Shown piece by piece: positions 1 to 6,354 of a stretch of 15,770 nucleotides of DNA. The position numbers and the translations under genes are program-made. Each line of letters opens with the position of its first letter. Position 1 is the stretch's first letter. Source of the DNA: an uncultured Rikenellaceae bacterium (GTDB lineage Bacteria > Bacteroidota > Bacteroidia > Bacteroidales > Rikenellaceae); assembly GCA_947038135.1 (NCBI GenBank), contig CAMQVM010000010.1, forward strand, positions 1-15,770. The letters run 5' to 3'. A model generated the notes under the pieces. It did not search any database. It saw only the letters and a list, made by a program, of their open reading frames with translations, and was not told the origin of the DNA.

Positions 1-1170
1 CTCGTCGCCTCTTCGGTCTATTGAAATAATCGATTCGATATACTCTTTATATTTGAGGTCAACAGGTTGGAGCTTCCACTCTATTATGTGTCCATCATTA
101 TTCATGAAAGACTCAGACACAAACGCTTTACCTTGATTATTCGCCCCTGATAGATACTCTGATAGGTCGGCTAAACGCTTGTTAATATACCTTAGTAGAT
201 ACTCCTCTCGGTAGACAGTACCGACCTCAATACCGCTAAACAACGACAGCTCTTTATCATTCGCCTGCAACTGTATATTATCAGTGCACACCTTTGCAAT
301 GGAGTCTTTTTTTCCAATTACCCACTCGTTAGGTATAATCACATGAATACGTGCAGCCAAAGAGTTATTCAAGAACGAGCGCACAAACCCAACACTCTCA
401 TTACTTAGCTGCAACCACTCCTTAGAGCCCTCATACGATCTATTCCAACCATATATATTACCTGTATCAATATTTGCATGGTGAGATATCGCTGCATAGT
501 TATAGCTGTTTATGTTATTGATTTTAAGCAGTGGATATATCTTCATATCTCTAGTAGCCCTTTGCCAATTGCCTACAACAACCTTATTATAATCACTATA
601 ATCAAGATCATCAATAAACATATTAGAGGTGGCAGAGGTAGCAAGTCGTGCCTTACGTGTTTCAACCAGCTCCAGCCCTGCAACTGGCTTACTGTTATAC
701 CCAAACCTTTTACCTTGACTAAACCGCCACTTCACAAAGTAATCACCATGGTAATAGAAGTTAGATATAATAGATAGCATCAAATCATTAGCATCTTCTG
801 CAATGCCACTACCAACCCAGCTATCCAACCAATTGCGAACATCTGAGAGTTCAGACCACTCTCTGGTCATCTTACCATCTACATATATGTTTCGATAGAA
901 GCCAACACCATCACCCAACAATATTTTTGTCTGCTTGTCAAGTATCGATGGCATAAGGCGATGACGCTTGATATCATTCTCTAACTCAACAGGTAGGTTA
1001 TTACGCACACCACGAGGTAATATACTAACATCATTGATCCGCATAAGCGACGATGGAGCTCCTGATGAGCTCACACCATAAGGTGTAGAGAGCATATTAC
1101 CCAACGCCTCGTTACCTATTTGATAACTAATAACACCATAGCCATCTGTATGTATCCCTAATTTATCCAT
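1..1170 (-). CDS. Probable phage portal protein (3' end cut by window edge)
   Basis: An uninterrupted minus-strand frame of 390 codons starts at the ATG at 1170-1168 and is still open at base 1, so the C-terminus is missing. The predicted N-terminus begins MDKLGIHTDG. Near residues 70-95 it has the segment LMPSILDKQTKILLGDGVGF. Around residues 130-150 there is a tyrosine/tryptophan-rich stretch, SNFYYHGDYFVKWRF, of the kind seen in portal proteins of Bacteroidales phages. Portal proteins form the dodecameric ring at the capsid vertex through which terminase pumps DNA. The position just after the large terminase and one small gene supports this role. The gene overlaps the end of its upstream neighbour by 13 bp, which suggests cotranscription and coupled translation. 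The start is preceded by an A-rich stretch, not a strong Shine-Dalgarno sequence, as is usual in Bacteroidota. The assignment rests on family resemblance and context. The alternative is another large head-tail protein. Confidence 0.7.
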   Translation of the reverse strand, partial: MDKLGIHTDGYGVISYQIGNEALGNMLSTPYGVSSSGAPSSLMRINDVSILPRGVRNNLPVELENDIKRHRLMPSILDKQTKILLGDGVGFYRNIYVDGKMTREWSELSDVRNWLDSWVGSGIAEDANDLMLSIISNFYYHGDYFVKWRFSQGKRFGYNSKPVAGLELVETRKARLATSATSNMFIDDLDYSDYNKVVVGNWQRATRDMKIYPLLKINNINSYNYAAISHHANIDTGNIYGWNRSYEGSKEWLQLSNESVGFVRSFLNNSLAARIHVIIPNEWVIGKKDSIAKVCTDNIQLQANDKELSLFSGIEVGTVYREEYLLRYINKRLADLSEYLSGANNQGKAFVSESFMNNDGHIIEWKLQPVDLKYKEYIESIISIDRRGDE

Positions 1171-1634
1171 ATTACTTTTCTTAATTTACCCTCATCTTGA
1201 GGAAATGATATATATCTAATTAAATACTTATAACACATCTTAGGTTTACCATCAGCATCGGTAAACAAAAAGAAGTTTTCAGAGCTCCGTGCGAACCTAT
1301 CAGTAGGCAACTGCTTACGCACCTTGCACCCTTTGATCACTTTCAGTTTTGCAACAGCTACTCCTTTGGTTGAGTTGTAAGGATAAAAGGCTATATCAAA
1401 ATAACCATCTTGCAGCTTCGACACTTCGCTAGCCAATCTCAACGCCTGAACACCTTTAATTTCATTATTCATTCTTTTATATCCTTTATTGTTATTTTGT
1501 TGCACTATCCATAAACCATCATTTCGATATATGCTTTTTACTTGTAACATTTTGATTCCTCTTCTCTTACCTCTGCCCTTGTCATATATCCATGCTTTAA
1601 ACGTGGCTTGCAGAACACTTTTAGGATTTAGCAT
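1158..1634 (-). CDS. Conserved small Bacteroidales-phage protein, unknown function
   Basis: This 158-residue reading frame has a C-terminal two-thirds, from about Met55 (codon at 1472-1470), that looks like a compact family I associate with Bacteroidales prophages. Signatures are ALRLASEVSKLQDGYFDIAF, an FLFTDADGKPKMCYKYLIRY segment, and a final LRKV-W motif. I know no function. It lies between the large terminase and portal genes, so a role in head assembly or DNA packaging is possible by position only. The start is uncertain. The long version is preceded by AGGAG nine bases upstream of its ATG (about 1644-1648). The shorter start at 1472 follows an A-rich stretch and matches the usual family length of about 104 residues. 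The extra 54 residues are basic (KGRGKRRG near residues 19-26). The stop codon is TAG, and the last 13 bp overlap the portal start. Confidence 0.7.
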   Translation of the reverse strand: MLNPKSVLQATFKAWIYDKGRGKRRGIKMLQVKSIYRNDGLWIVQQNNNKGYKRMNNEIKGVQALRLASEVSKLQDGYFDIAFYPYNSTKGVAVAKLKVIKGCKVRKQLPTDRFARSSENFFLFTDADGKPKMCYKYLIRYISFPQDEGKLRKVIWIN

Positions 1635-1747
1635 GGTCGGACTCTCCTATCATTTGTATTTTAAAGAAAAACACCCGTGATAATCAAAACGCTAGAAATC
1701 AGTATATTACCTATCAAAACCATATTAAACACCCTAATTATTAATAT

Positions 1748-3505
1748 TTATTGATAACTTATTAAGGTTACCCCTCTTTTATACTCATCGGGTAACTGCT
1801 CATGATACCTACCAAAAAGCAGATACATTAAAGCTGAAGAGAGCTGCGTGGTGAGTGCTGCTTGTCGATGCAACGGAACTTTTCGCTCGGAGGTCTTGTC
1901 GAGCTCTATTTTGTTATCTGTTTTGGTTATTGGCGACAGCTGTATCGATGAAACTAAATCAGCACACTCATTATCATCAATTCTAATTTTATACATCGAC
2001 AAATACTCCTCACCTAAAAGAAACAATAGTAAACGGTAGTGCTCAAAGTAGAAAATAGTGCGCTGCTTTTCAGTCATCAACTGCACATTATAACCATAAT
2101 ACTCAAGCTCTTTTTTAAGCGATATTGCATCGGTGGTAATCTGGTCTGCTTCTCTCTTCTTTTTATTACCAGCTCTATCACAATACAGTATTATGGGTAG
2201 CTCTTTATTATATGAGCTGCCAAAAAAGTCGTTAAAGTCTTTAGCTAGCACAGCATGAGTTGCAGGCGTGTAGATGGTGAAATTCTTGATTATTCGCATC
2301 TCTCGAGCCTTTGTATTTTCTTGACCTACTACAAGACTAGCAAAATTACCAGGATCAAAACCAAGCAATAAGCTTTTACGAGAGCTATAATACTTTAAGT
2401 AGTCTGCAGTAAGTTTAAAATCATCATTAAGATTGAAATTCATTATCCCTGCATATTTATAACTATCACTATAACAGTGTTTAGATTTATTGAAATTCAC
2501 AAAAAAAGCATTGGTAACTTTTGGCTGTACGATATTACATATAGAGCTTAAAAACTCATCTTGACTTAGCGCTTTAAATTGATTTTGAAAATATTTAAAC
2601 CCCAACACATCTTTGTTAACAAAAGTACTAGCAGTAAGAAAAGCCGTTGCATTGCTTCGCATCTCATTTAAGTTTGGCTGCCACATAGCTATTATATGTA
2701 GTGCTTTTGCTCGCTTGTCCATATATTTATCAAGCTCCAGAGGGTTACGAGTGCCACGTATTAAATTATCTAAAACTATAAGTTCTTGCTTAGCACCATC
2801 AACATGAAGAGCAATAGTAACAATGTCATCTAACAAATCTTTATCTACATTAGCCTCAAACTCATCATACCAATTGTCTTCTCCAAGGTCTAACCGTGCG
2901 GCATCGGTGATACCTGTAATGCCTCCAAAGTATGGAGAGTTTCGTGGAGCATTAAAACCACCACGCAGAGCAGGAAATATACGAGATTTTAACTTACTAC
3001 CATTTTGATGTTTCATTTCTTCAATAAATGCATGGGTAGCAGAACGCCCAGCCACACTATCAGCTACATCAGACGAGACCAGCTGTATATTATGGCCATT
3101 GCGAAACACAATAGAGTGACGAGGAAATGAAATTGGATATCGTGGTGATATAAAATGCGATGGTAACTTAGCAGTGCCAATTACATAATCAACACCCTCT
3201 TCTAATAGAGCTTTACCACTAGCAGTAGGTTGTGCAAATATAGATCTAAGGTTAGGCACTATATTAGTCATTAGAGCCACATAGGTTTTATGGACTAAAA
3301 AGCTTAACTCCCCAGGCATACTATCTGCCACCTTGATAATACGAGGTACTAAAATCCCCTCACTTTTACCTGTGCCACGAGCCACACGAGCTATCAAAAT
3401 ATTAGTATCTAAAGCAGCTGCCCTTAACTGCAATTTATTCATATATTTAGACTCTATGTCTTGATGTATCTTCATGTATTCTAGCTCATTCATCCTCTTC
3501 AACAT
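1748..3505 (-). CDS. terL: Terminase large subunit (packaging ATPase/nuclease)
   Basis: The 585-residue product carries the two activities of a phage packaging motor. The N-terminal ATPase has a Walker A motif RGTGKS at residues 43-48 and a Walker B motif AFIEE at 159-163. The C-terminal RNase H-like nuclease has GFDPG (Asp384), YCDRAGN (Asp443) and a later acidic segment IRIDDNECADL near residue 515, in the order and spacing of the three metal-binding acids. It would cut concatemeric DNA and drive it into the prohead through the portal. The ORF overlaps the small terminase gene by 20 bp. A second ATG at residue 5 (3493-3491) would cut that overlap to 8 bp and is an equally good start. The length is normal for the family and no catalytic motif is missing. 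Confidence in the family is high; the cutting mode (cos or pac) cannot be read from the sequence. Confidence 0.92.
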   Translation of the reverse strand: MLKRMNELEYMKIHQDIESKYMNKLQLRAAALDTNILIARVARGTGKSEGILVPRIIKVADSMPGELSFLVHKTYVALMTNIVPNLRSIFAQPTASGKALLEEGVDYVIGTAKLPSHFISPRYPISFPRHSIVFRNGHNIQLVSSDVADSVAGRSATHAFIEEMKHQNGSKLKSRIFPALRGGFNAPRNSPYFGGITGITDAARLDLGEDNWYDEFEANVDKDLLDDIVTIALHVDGAKQELIVLDNLIRGTRNPLELDKYMDKRAKALHIIAMWQPNLNEMRSNATAFLTASTFVNKDVLGFKYFQNQFKALSQDEFLSSICNIVQPKVTNAFFVNFNKSKHCYSDSYKYAGIMNFNLNDDFKLTADYLKYYSSRKSLLLGFDPGNFASLVVGQENTKAREMRIIKNFTIYTPATHAVLAKDFNDFFGSSYNKELPIILYCDRAGNKKKREADQITTDAISLKKELEYYGYNVQLMTEKQRTIFYFEHYRLLLFLLGEEYLSMYKIRIDDNECADLVSSIQLSPITKTDNKIELDKTSERKVPLHRQAALTTQLSSALMYLLFGRYHEQLPDEYKRGVTLISYQ

Positions 3506-4112
3506 CTATAATTTCACAATCTGCCAAAAGCTGCTTCTTTTGCGCATCATCAACAGGTAGTTGATTAATAATATTTATATATCCACCCTCGCTAGCTTTA
3601 CGAGCAATCTCCTTTTTATTTTTGCTTGTAAAACCTAAATCTTCTGCTGAGAGCTCACTGCTTATAAGGTAGGTAACAGCTAGCGATTTATTGTTGTCCT
3701 GGTCTACTGCCTGCAAACGATTCTCAATAGACCTAGCCAAACACCTCTCTGCCACTGCAAGGTTACCACTCTTTACTGCTATTTTGGCAAGATCCTCAAA
3801 TTTATTTGCTGCGTCTTTTAGCCACACTGTACGAGGTACATTTTGGTCAACATCAAAATAAGATAGCGCACTATATATGCGTGATTTAGCCGTTGGAATA
3901 CTCATATCCACACCCTGCGATGCTAACACACGTTCTGCAAGCTTCTTTGCAGCACGTGTTATATTTCGCTGCTTATCATATACCTCCATCGCCCAGCTCA
4001 TCTGCATGATCACCTGCTGCACCTCAGCAGGAATGGTAAACGATGAGCCTGTTTTAACAAACTCGTTTATCACATCGGGATGGTAGCTCTCTATCTTTTG
4101 TATTGCACTCAT
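3486..4112 (-). CDS. Probable terminase small subunit
   Basis: This 208-residue, mostly helical protein precedes terL and overlaps it by 20 bp. Its central region, roughly residues 35-100, contains QMSWAMEVYDKQRNITRAAK followed by PTAKSRIYSALSYFDVDQNV. These resemble the DNA-binding helix-turn-helix part of Bacteroidales small terminases. The middle (about residues 105-135) is helix-rich, and the C-terminal tail is acidic and ends IIDVEEDE. Small terminases recognise the packaging site and load the large subunit. It is the first gene after the terminator at 4168-4196 and sits just behind a candidate promoter at 4131-4158, so it probably opens the packaging operon. The stop is TGA. The call rests on local similarity plus position. 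The unknown 94-residue gene at 4209-4493 is a weaker rival for the role. Confidence 0.72.
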   Translation of the reverse strand: MSAIQKIESYHPDVINEFVKTGSSFTIPAEVQQVIMQMSWAMEVYDKQRNITRAAKKLAERVLASQGVDMSIPTAKSRIYSALSYFDVDQNVPRTVWLKDAANKFEDLAKIAVKSGNLAVAERCLARSIENRLQAVDQDNNKSLAVTYLISSELSAEDLGFTSKNKKEIARKASEGGYINIINQLPVDDAQKKQLLADCEIIDVEEDE

Positions 4113-4130
4113 TTAATATTATTTATAGTG

Positions 4131-4158
4131 CAAAATTACAGATAATAATTAAGGTAAA
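4131..4158 (-). promoter_or_regulatory. Candidate Bacteroidota promoter for the terminase/portal operon
   Basis: On the minus strand the -7 element TAATTTTG (4138-4131) matches the Bacteroidota consensus TAnnTTTG exactly. A loose TTTA sits 16 bases upstream (4158-4155) where a -33 TTTG would be expected at slightly longer spacing. The box ends only 18 bases before the small terminase ATG and lies directly downstream of a terminator. The 5' leader would be very short. The -33 match is poor, so the site may depend on an activator. Confidence 0.5.
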
Positions 4159-4167
4159 TTGGACACA

Positions 4168-4196
4168 AAAAAACCTGCTGTTTTAGCAGGTTTTTT
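4168..4196 (-). terminator. Rho-independent terminator closing the structural block
   Basis: A perfect inverted repeat pairs 4168-4179 with 4185-4196 around a 5-base loop. The core CCTGCT/AGCAGG is extended by A/T tracts on both sides. Read on the minus strand it gives a hairpin followed by a U-rich tail, so it would stop transcripts leaving the gene at 4209-4493. The flanking A7 and T6 tracts would let it work in either direction. Confidence 0.85.
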
Positions 4197-4208
4197 ATTA
4201 AACATCAA

Positions 4209-4493
4209 TTAAAATAAATCATTAACAAGTTTATCTATCTCACGCTCTTTTTTCAACTTTAAAAGTAGGTTAATAGCTTCTACATCTCCATCCATAGCAG
4301 CCAAATATAGCAGGTGTTCAGGAGCTTCAATATACGCCAATACACCTACATGAAACATTGTAGCCTCATCTCCATCAGATAGTAATGATGATAAAATATT
4401 AGCACTGGTAAGGTTATTTTCATTAGATATTATATCTGCAACTTCTTGCATAGTGCTCCCCTTGCTAGCGAGCTCATATATACGTTCTTTCAT
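4209..4493 (-). CDS. Small hypothetical protein, last gene of structural block
   Basis: I do not recognise this 94-residue protein. It is acidic and predicted helical. Residues 5-25 (IYELASKGSTMQEVADIISN) resemble a helix-turn-helix of the kind found in small terminase-like or regulator proteins. The C-terminal part has AAMDGDVEAINLLLKLKKER, an amphipathic helix. Its ATG overlaps the preceding stop codon in a TAATG junction, which indicates translational coupling to the gene at 4493-4834. A strong terminator follows 13 bases after its stop. Being last in the head-gene block suggests a virion-assembly role, but nothing in the sequence proves this. A DNA-binding role is an alternative. Confidence 0.7.
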   Translation of the reverse strand: MKERIYELASKGSTMQEVADIISNENNLTSANILSSLLSDGDEATMFHVGVLAYIEAPEHLLYLAAMDGDVEAINLLLKLKKEREIDKLVNDLF

Positions 4494-4834
4494 TATCTTA
4501 TTATATTACCATTGACTATCGAATCAAACAGTGCTAAACGTGCTGAATGCTTGATATGCAAGGCTTCATTTCGCCCACCAGAGTATCTATACACATTATG
4601 AGCACAATTTTTATGCTTTGTAAAAAACTGCGCTCTATCTGTGAGCCATAGCATAGCCAAATCTCTATACTCTAACTTATTAATAACAATAGGATGCACA
4701 CGTTTAAAGCACCCATTGCTGTTATAATAAGCCAACTCTTCAAAGCAAAGAAGGTTTCGAGCACGGAGCTCTGCAAAATCTCTAACGGTTGTAGCCGTAG
4801 GAGAGATATCAAGCTCCGAATCCAAAACCTCCAT
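4493..4834 (-). CDS. Conserved small phage protein; probably the C-terminal part of a -1 frameshift product
   Basis: From its first ATG this frame gives 113 residues. The domain from about residue 19 (DFAELRARNLLCFEELAYYN, then VHPI and NCAHNVYRY) belongs to a family I recall from Bacteroidales prophages, with no known function. The frame stays open upstream of that ATG to a stop at 4963-4961. The extra sequence looks coding: after a lysine/glutamate-rich start it reads EWSKIEDEDIQLCHIVYNDR and then IYTYRQ before the Met. It contains no ATG, GTG or TTG. It can therefore be made only if ribosomes enter from the repeat-protein frame, and the A9 run at 4941-4949 is placed for exactly a -1 shift. 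The full frame then runs from 4942 down to 4493 and adds 149 residues. Initiation at 4834 remains possible as a separate product. Confidence 0.75.
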   Translation of the reverse strand: MEVLDSELDISPTATTVRDFAELRARNLLCFEELAYYNSNGCFKRVHPIVINKLEYRDLAMLWLTDRAQFFTKHKNCAHNVYRYSGGRNEALHIKHSARLALFDSIVNGNIIR

Positions 4835-4911
4835 TTGTCTGTAAGTATAGATCCTATCATTATAGACGATGTGGCATAGTTGTATATCCTCATCTTCTAT
4901 CTTAGACCACT

Positions 4912-5430
4912 CTATTTTTTCAAACTCATCTTCTTTTTGCTTTTTTTTTGAGATGCTGCTTTAGGCTCTTTAGTAGATTTATTGTCAACCTTATTGTCAA
5001 CCTCTGCAACAATTACAGCCTCAACTTTATCAGCAACCTCATCAGCGACCTCGGCAACAATTACAGCCTCAACTTTATCATCAACCTTATCAGCGACCTC
5101 GGTAACAATGACAGCCTCAACTTTATCATCAACCTCATCAGCGACCTCGGTAACAATTACAGCCTCAACTTTATCATCAACCTTATTGTCAACCTCTGCA
5201 ACAATGACAGCCTCAACCTCATCATCAACCCGAGAGCGATTTAACACAATCTCCTCCTCGGTGCAATAATTAAGTAGTTCCCAAATGATCTTGCTAGCCT
5301 CATCTTTTAAACGTGCCCTACGTGCTAACAGCCTTGAAGATGGACGCTTCTCTTTTAGTAGAGAAGCATCATCTTCACAAAAGCCATCATTCAAGCGTTC
5401 TAATGCTTGCTTCTTTTCTGCAAATTCCAT
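4912..5430 (-). CDS. Repeat-containing protein with 16-residue repeats; 0-frame product of a frameshift pair
   Basis: The 172-residue product has three parts. Residues 1-67 form a charged helical head (RLLARRARLKDEASKIIWEL near 33-52). Residues 68-147 are five imperfect 16-residue repeats of the type VDDKVEAVIVTEVADE. A basic tail at 148-172 ends KKSKKKMSLKK. I do not recognise the family. It lies four bases downstream of the virion-like gene at 5435-6346 and just upstream of the frame at 4493-4834. Its last codons run through nine consecutive A residues. A -1 slip there would replace the last nine residues with the downstream protein and give 312 residues. A pair like this after a structural gene recalls tail-assembly chaperones (lambda G and G-T), but no tape-measure gene follows, so that analogy is only suggestive. 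The stop is TAG. Confidence 0.75.
   Translation of the reverse strand: MEFAEKKQALERLNDGFCEDDASLLKEKRPSSRLLARRARLKDEASKIIWELLNYCTEEEIVLNRSRVDDEVEAVIVAEVDNKVDDKVEAVIVTEVADEVDDKVEAVIVTEVADKVDDKVEAVIVAEVADEVADKVEAVIVAEVDNKVDNKSTKEPKAASQKKSKKKMSLKK
4942..4948 (-). other. Candidate -1 ribosomal frameshift (or transcript slippage) site
   Basis: On the minus strand the 0-frame codons CAA-AAA-AAA-AGC contain the heptamer A AAA AAA, which fits the X XXY YYZ slippery pattern; the full A run covers 4949-4941. A one-base backward slip moves reading from the repeat protein into the frame that ends at 4493, joining 163 residues to 149. I see no obvious Shine-Dalgarno-like enhancer upstream and no strong hairpin directly downstream. 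RNA-polymerase slippage on A9, or an undercalled A10 in the assembly, would give the same fusion. Confidence 0.6.
4990..5229 (-). repeat. Five tandem 48-bp coding repeats
   Basis: Five direct repeats of 48 bp encode residues 68-83, 84-99, 100-115, 116-131 and 132-147 of the protein at 4912-5430. Copies differ by a few substitutions: EVADE, EVADK and EVDNK variants, and T or A after IV. Because 48 is a multiple of three, copies can be gained or lost without breaking the frame. The array also keeps two plus-strand frames open, which explains the spurious antisense ORFs there. Confidence 0.9.
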
Positions 5431-5434
5431 AGCC

Positions 5435-6346
5435 TTACAATTTTTGAATTCTGCTACCGTCCTCTTCTACAAGAGTTGGAGAAGCATCAAATATTTTAAA
5501 CGATATCTTTGAACCAGGAGTACCGCTCCATGTAGCGCCATCTTTTAGAATAAAAGTAGCACTCTCTTCAACAGAAGCACTACCCGACCCAATAAAAGTA
5601 ACTACACGCCCAACATCATTAGCGGTAATACCTGTAACACTAGCAATAACAACACTACCTGTTAGCTTATAGTCGCCCGAACCACCTACTGCAACGGCAG
5701 GACCATCAACTGTTACAGCAGCAGCACCTGACAGATCACCCACATAGATAAGTGGCTGTGCAAAGGCGTTATTTTCAAACTTAATTTCGGCAGCGACACG
5801 TTCAGCCCCTCTATCTCTGGTGACACTCTTAAGGACCATAGGATAGTTGAGCGACCCCAACAAAATCTTTTTATCCTCAACAAAATCTTCATGTATAATA
5901 AGGAATTTACCGCCTGCATAGTTCTCCAAGAAATCTAATAACTTAGGCGAGTTTCCTCCTAAAATCATACCGAAAGTATTTGTTGCACTTACCGACAAAT
6001 CGCCCTTTTCAAGCGTTGACGTATCAGTAGGATTAGTGTGAGCCTCCATGTAGTGTGGATACTCACCCTCTTTAAGCTGCAAAGAAGCTATCTCTCTATT
6101 AGTATTCGCCTTAGGAAATGGTACACTTCTATCAATTTGGCTAACATGAATAAGCCACACACGAGTAGCAATAGATTTACCTGCTACCTCTCGATCATTA
6201 ACTTCATCAATATTGCCTATAATAGACATAGGAATCACCCCTGCTGTCATTACACATCCTGCCACCAAATCAGAGCAGCAGATAAGTAATACTACCGCAA
6301 AGATTATTGCGATAGTATAGAGTAGTATTTTATCTCTTTTTTTCAT
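5435..6346 (-). CDS. Virion-like structural protein with an unexpected N-terminal hydrophobic segment
   Basis: The 303-residue product follows the capsid gene by eight bases. From about Met40 it reads like a conserved Bacteroidales phage structural protein (EIASLQLKEGEYPHYMEAHT, then TFGMILGGNSPKLLDF and FLIIHEDFVEDKK). Residues 195-290 form a Gly/Ser/Thr/Val-rich beta domain. A major tail-tube, decoration or stopper protein would fit, and I cannot choose between them. The first 31 residues are odd. They comprise a basic MKKRDK start, about 17 hydrophobic residues, and VAGC at 28-31, which fits a lipoprotein lipobox. A cytoplasmic virion protein should not have this. Met33 (6250-6248), preceded by AGGA at a plausible distance, may be the real start. 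If so, the leader could belong to a separate small membrane protein fused in frame. Confidence 0.72.
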   Translation of the reverse strand: MKKRDKILLYTIAIIFAVVLLICCSDLVAGCVMTAGVIPMSIIGNIDEVNDREVAGKSIATRVWLIHVSQIDRSVPFPKANTNREIASLQLKEGEYPHYMEAHTNPTDTSTLEKGDLSVSATNTFGMILGGNSPKLLDFLENYAGGKFLIIHEDFVEDKKILLGSLNYPMVLKSVTRDRGAERVAAEIKFENNAFAQPLIYVGDLSGAAAVTVDGPAVAVGGSGDYKLTGSVVIASVTGITANDVGRVVTFIGSGSASVEESATFILKDGATWSGTPGSKISFKIFDASPTLVEEDGSRIQKL

Positions 6347-6354
6347 AATTTAAA

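Noticed and set aside
478..777. Plus-strand 99-codon ORF
   Set aside because: It lies wholly opposite the portal frame, which is open across 1-1170; its composition is not protein-like.
4672..4893. Minus-strand 73-codon ORF in a third frame
   Set aside because: It overlaps the better supported 4493-4834 frame and its upstream extension; it shows no family resemblance.
4990..5229. Possible CRISPR array, given regularly spaced repeats
   Set aside because: The units are contiguous with no unique spacers and encode a periodic peptide in frame with a gene.
4948..5269. Two plus-strand ORFs of about 95-98 codons across the repeat array
   Set aside because: They exist because a 48-bp repeat keeps all frames periodic; their products are low-complexity Ser/Thr/Ala or Asn/Leu strings, and the minus-strand gene explains the DNA.
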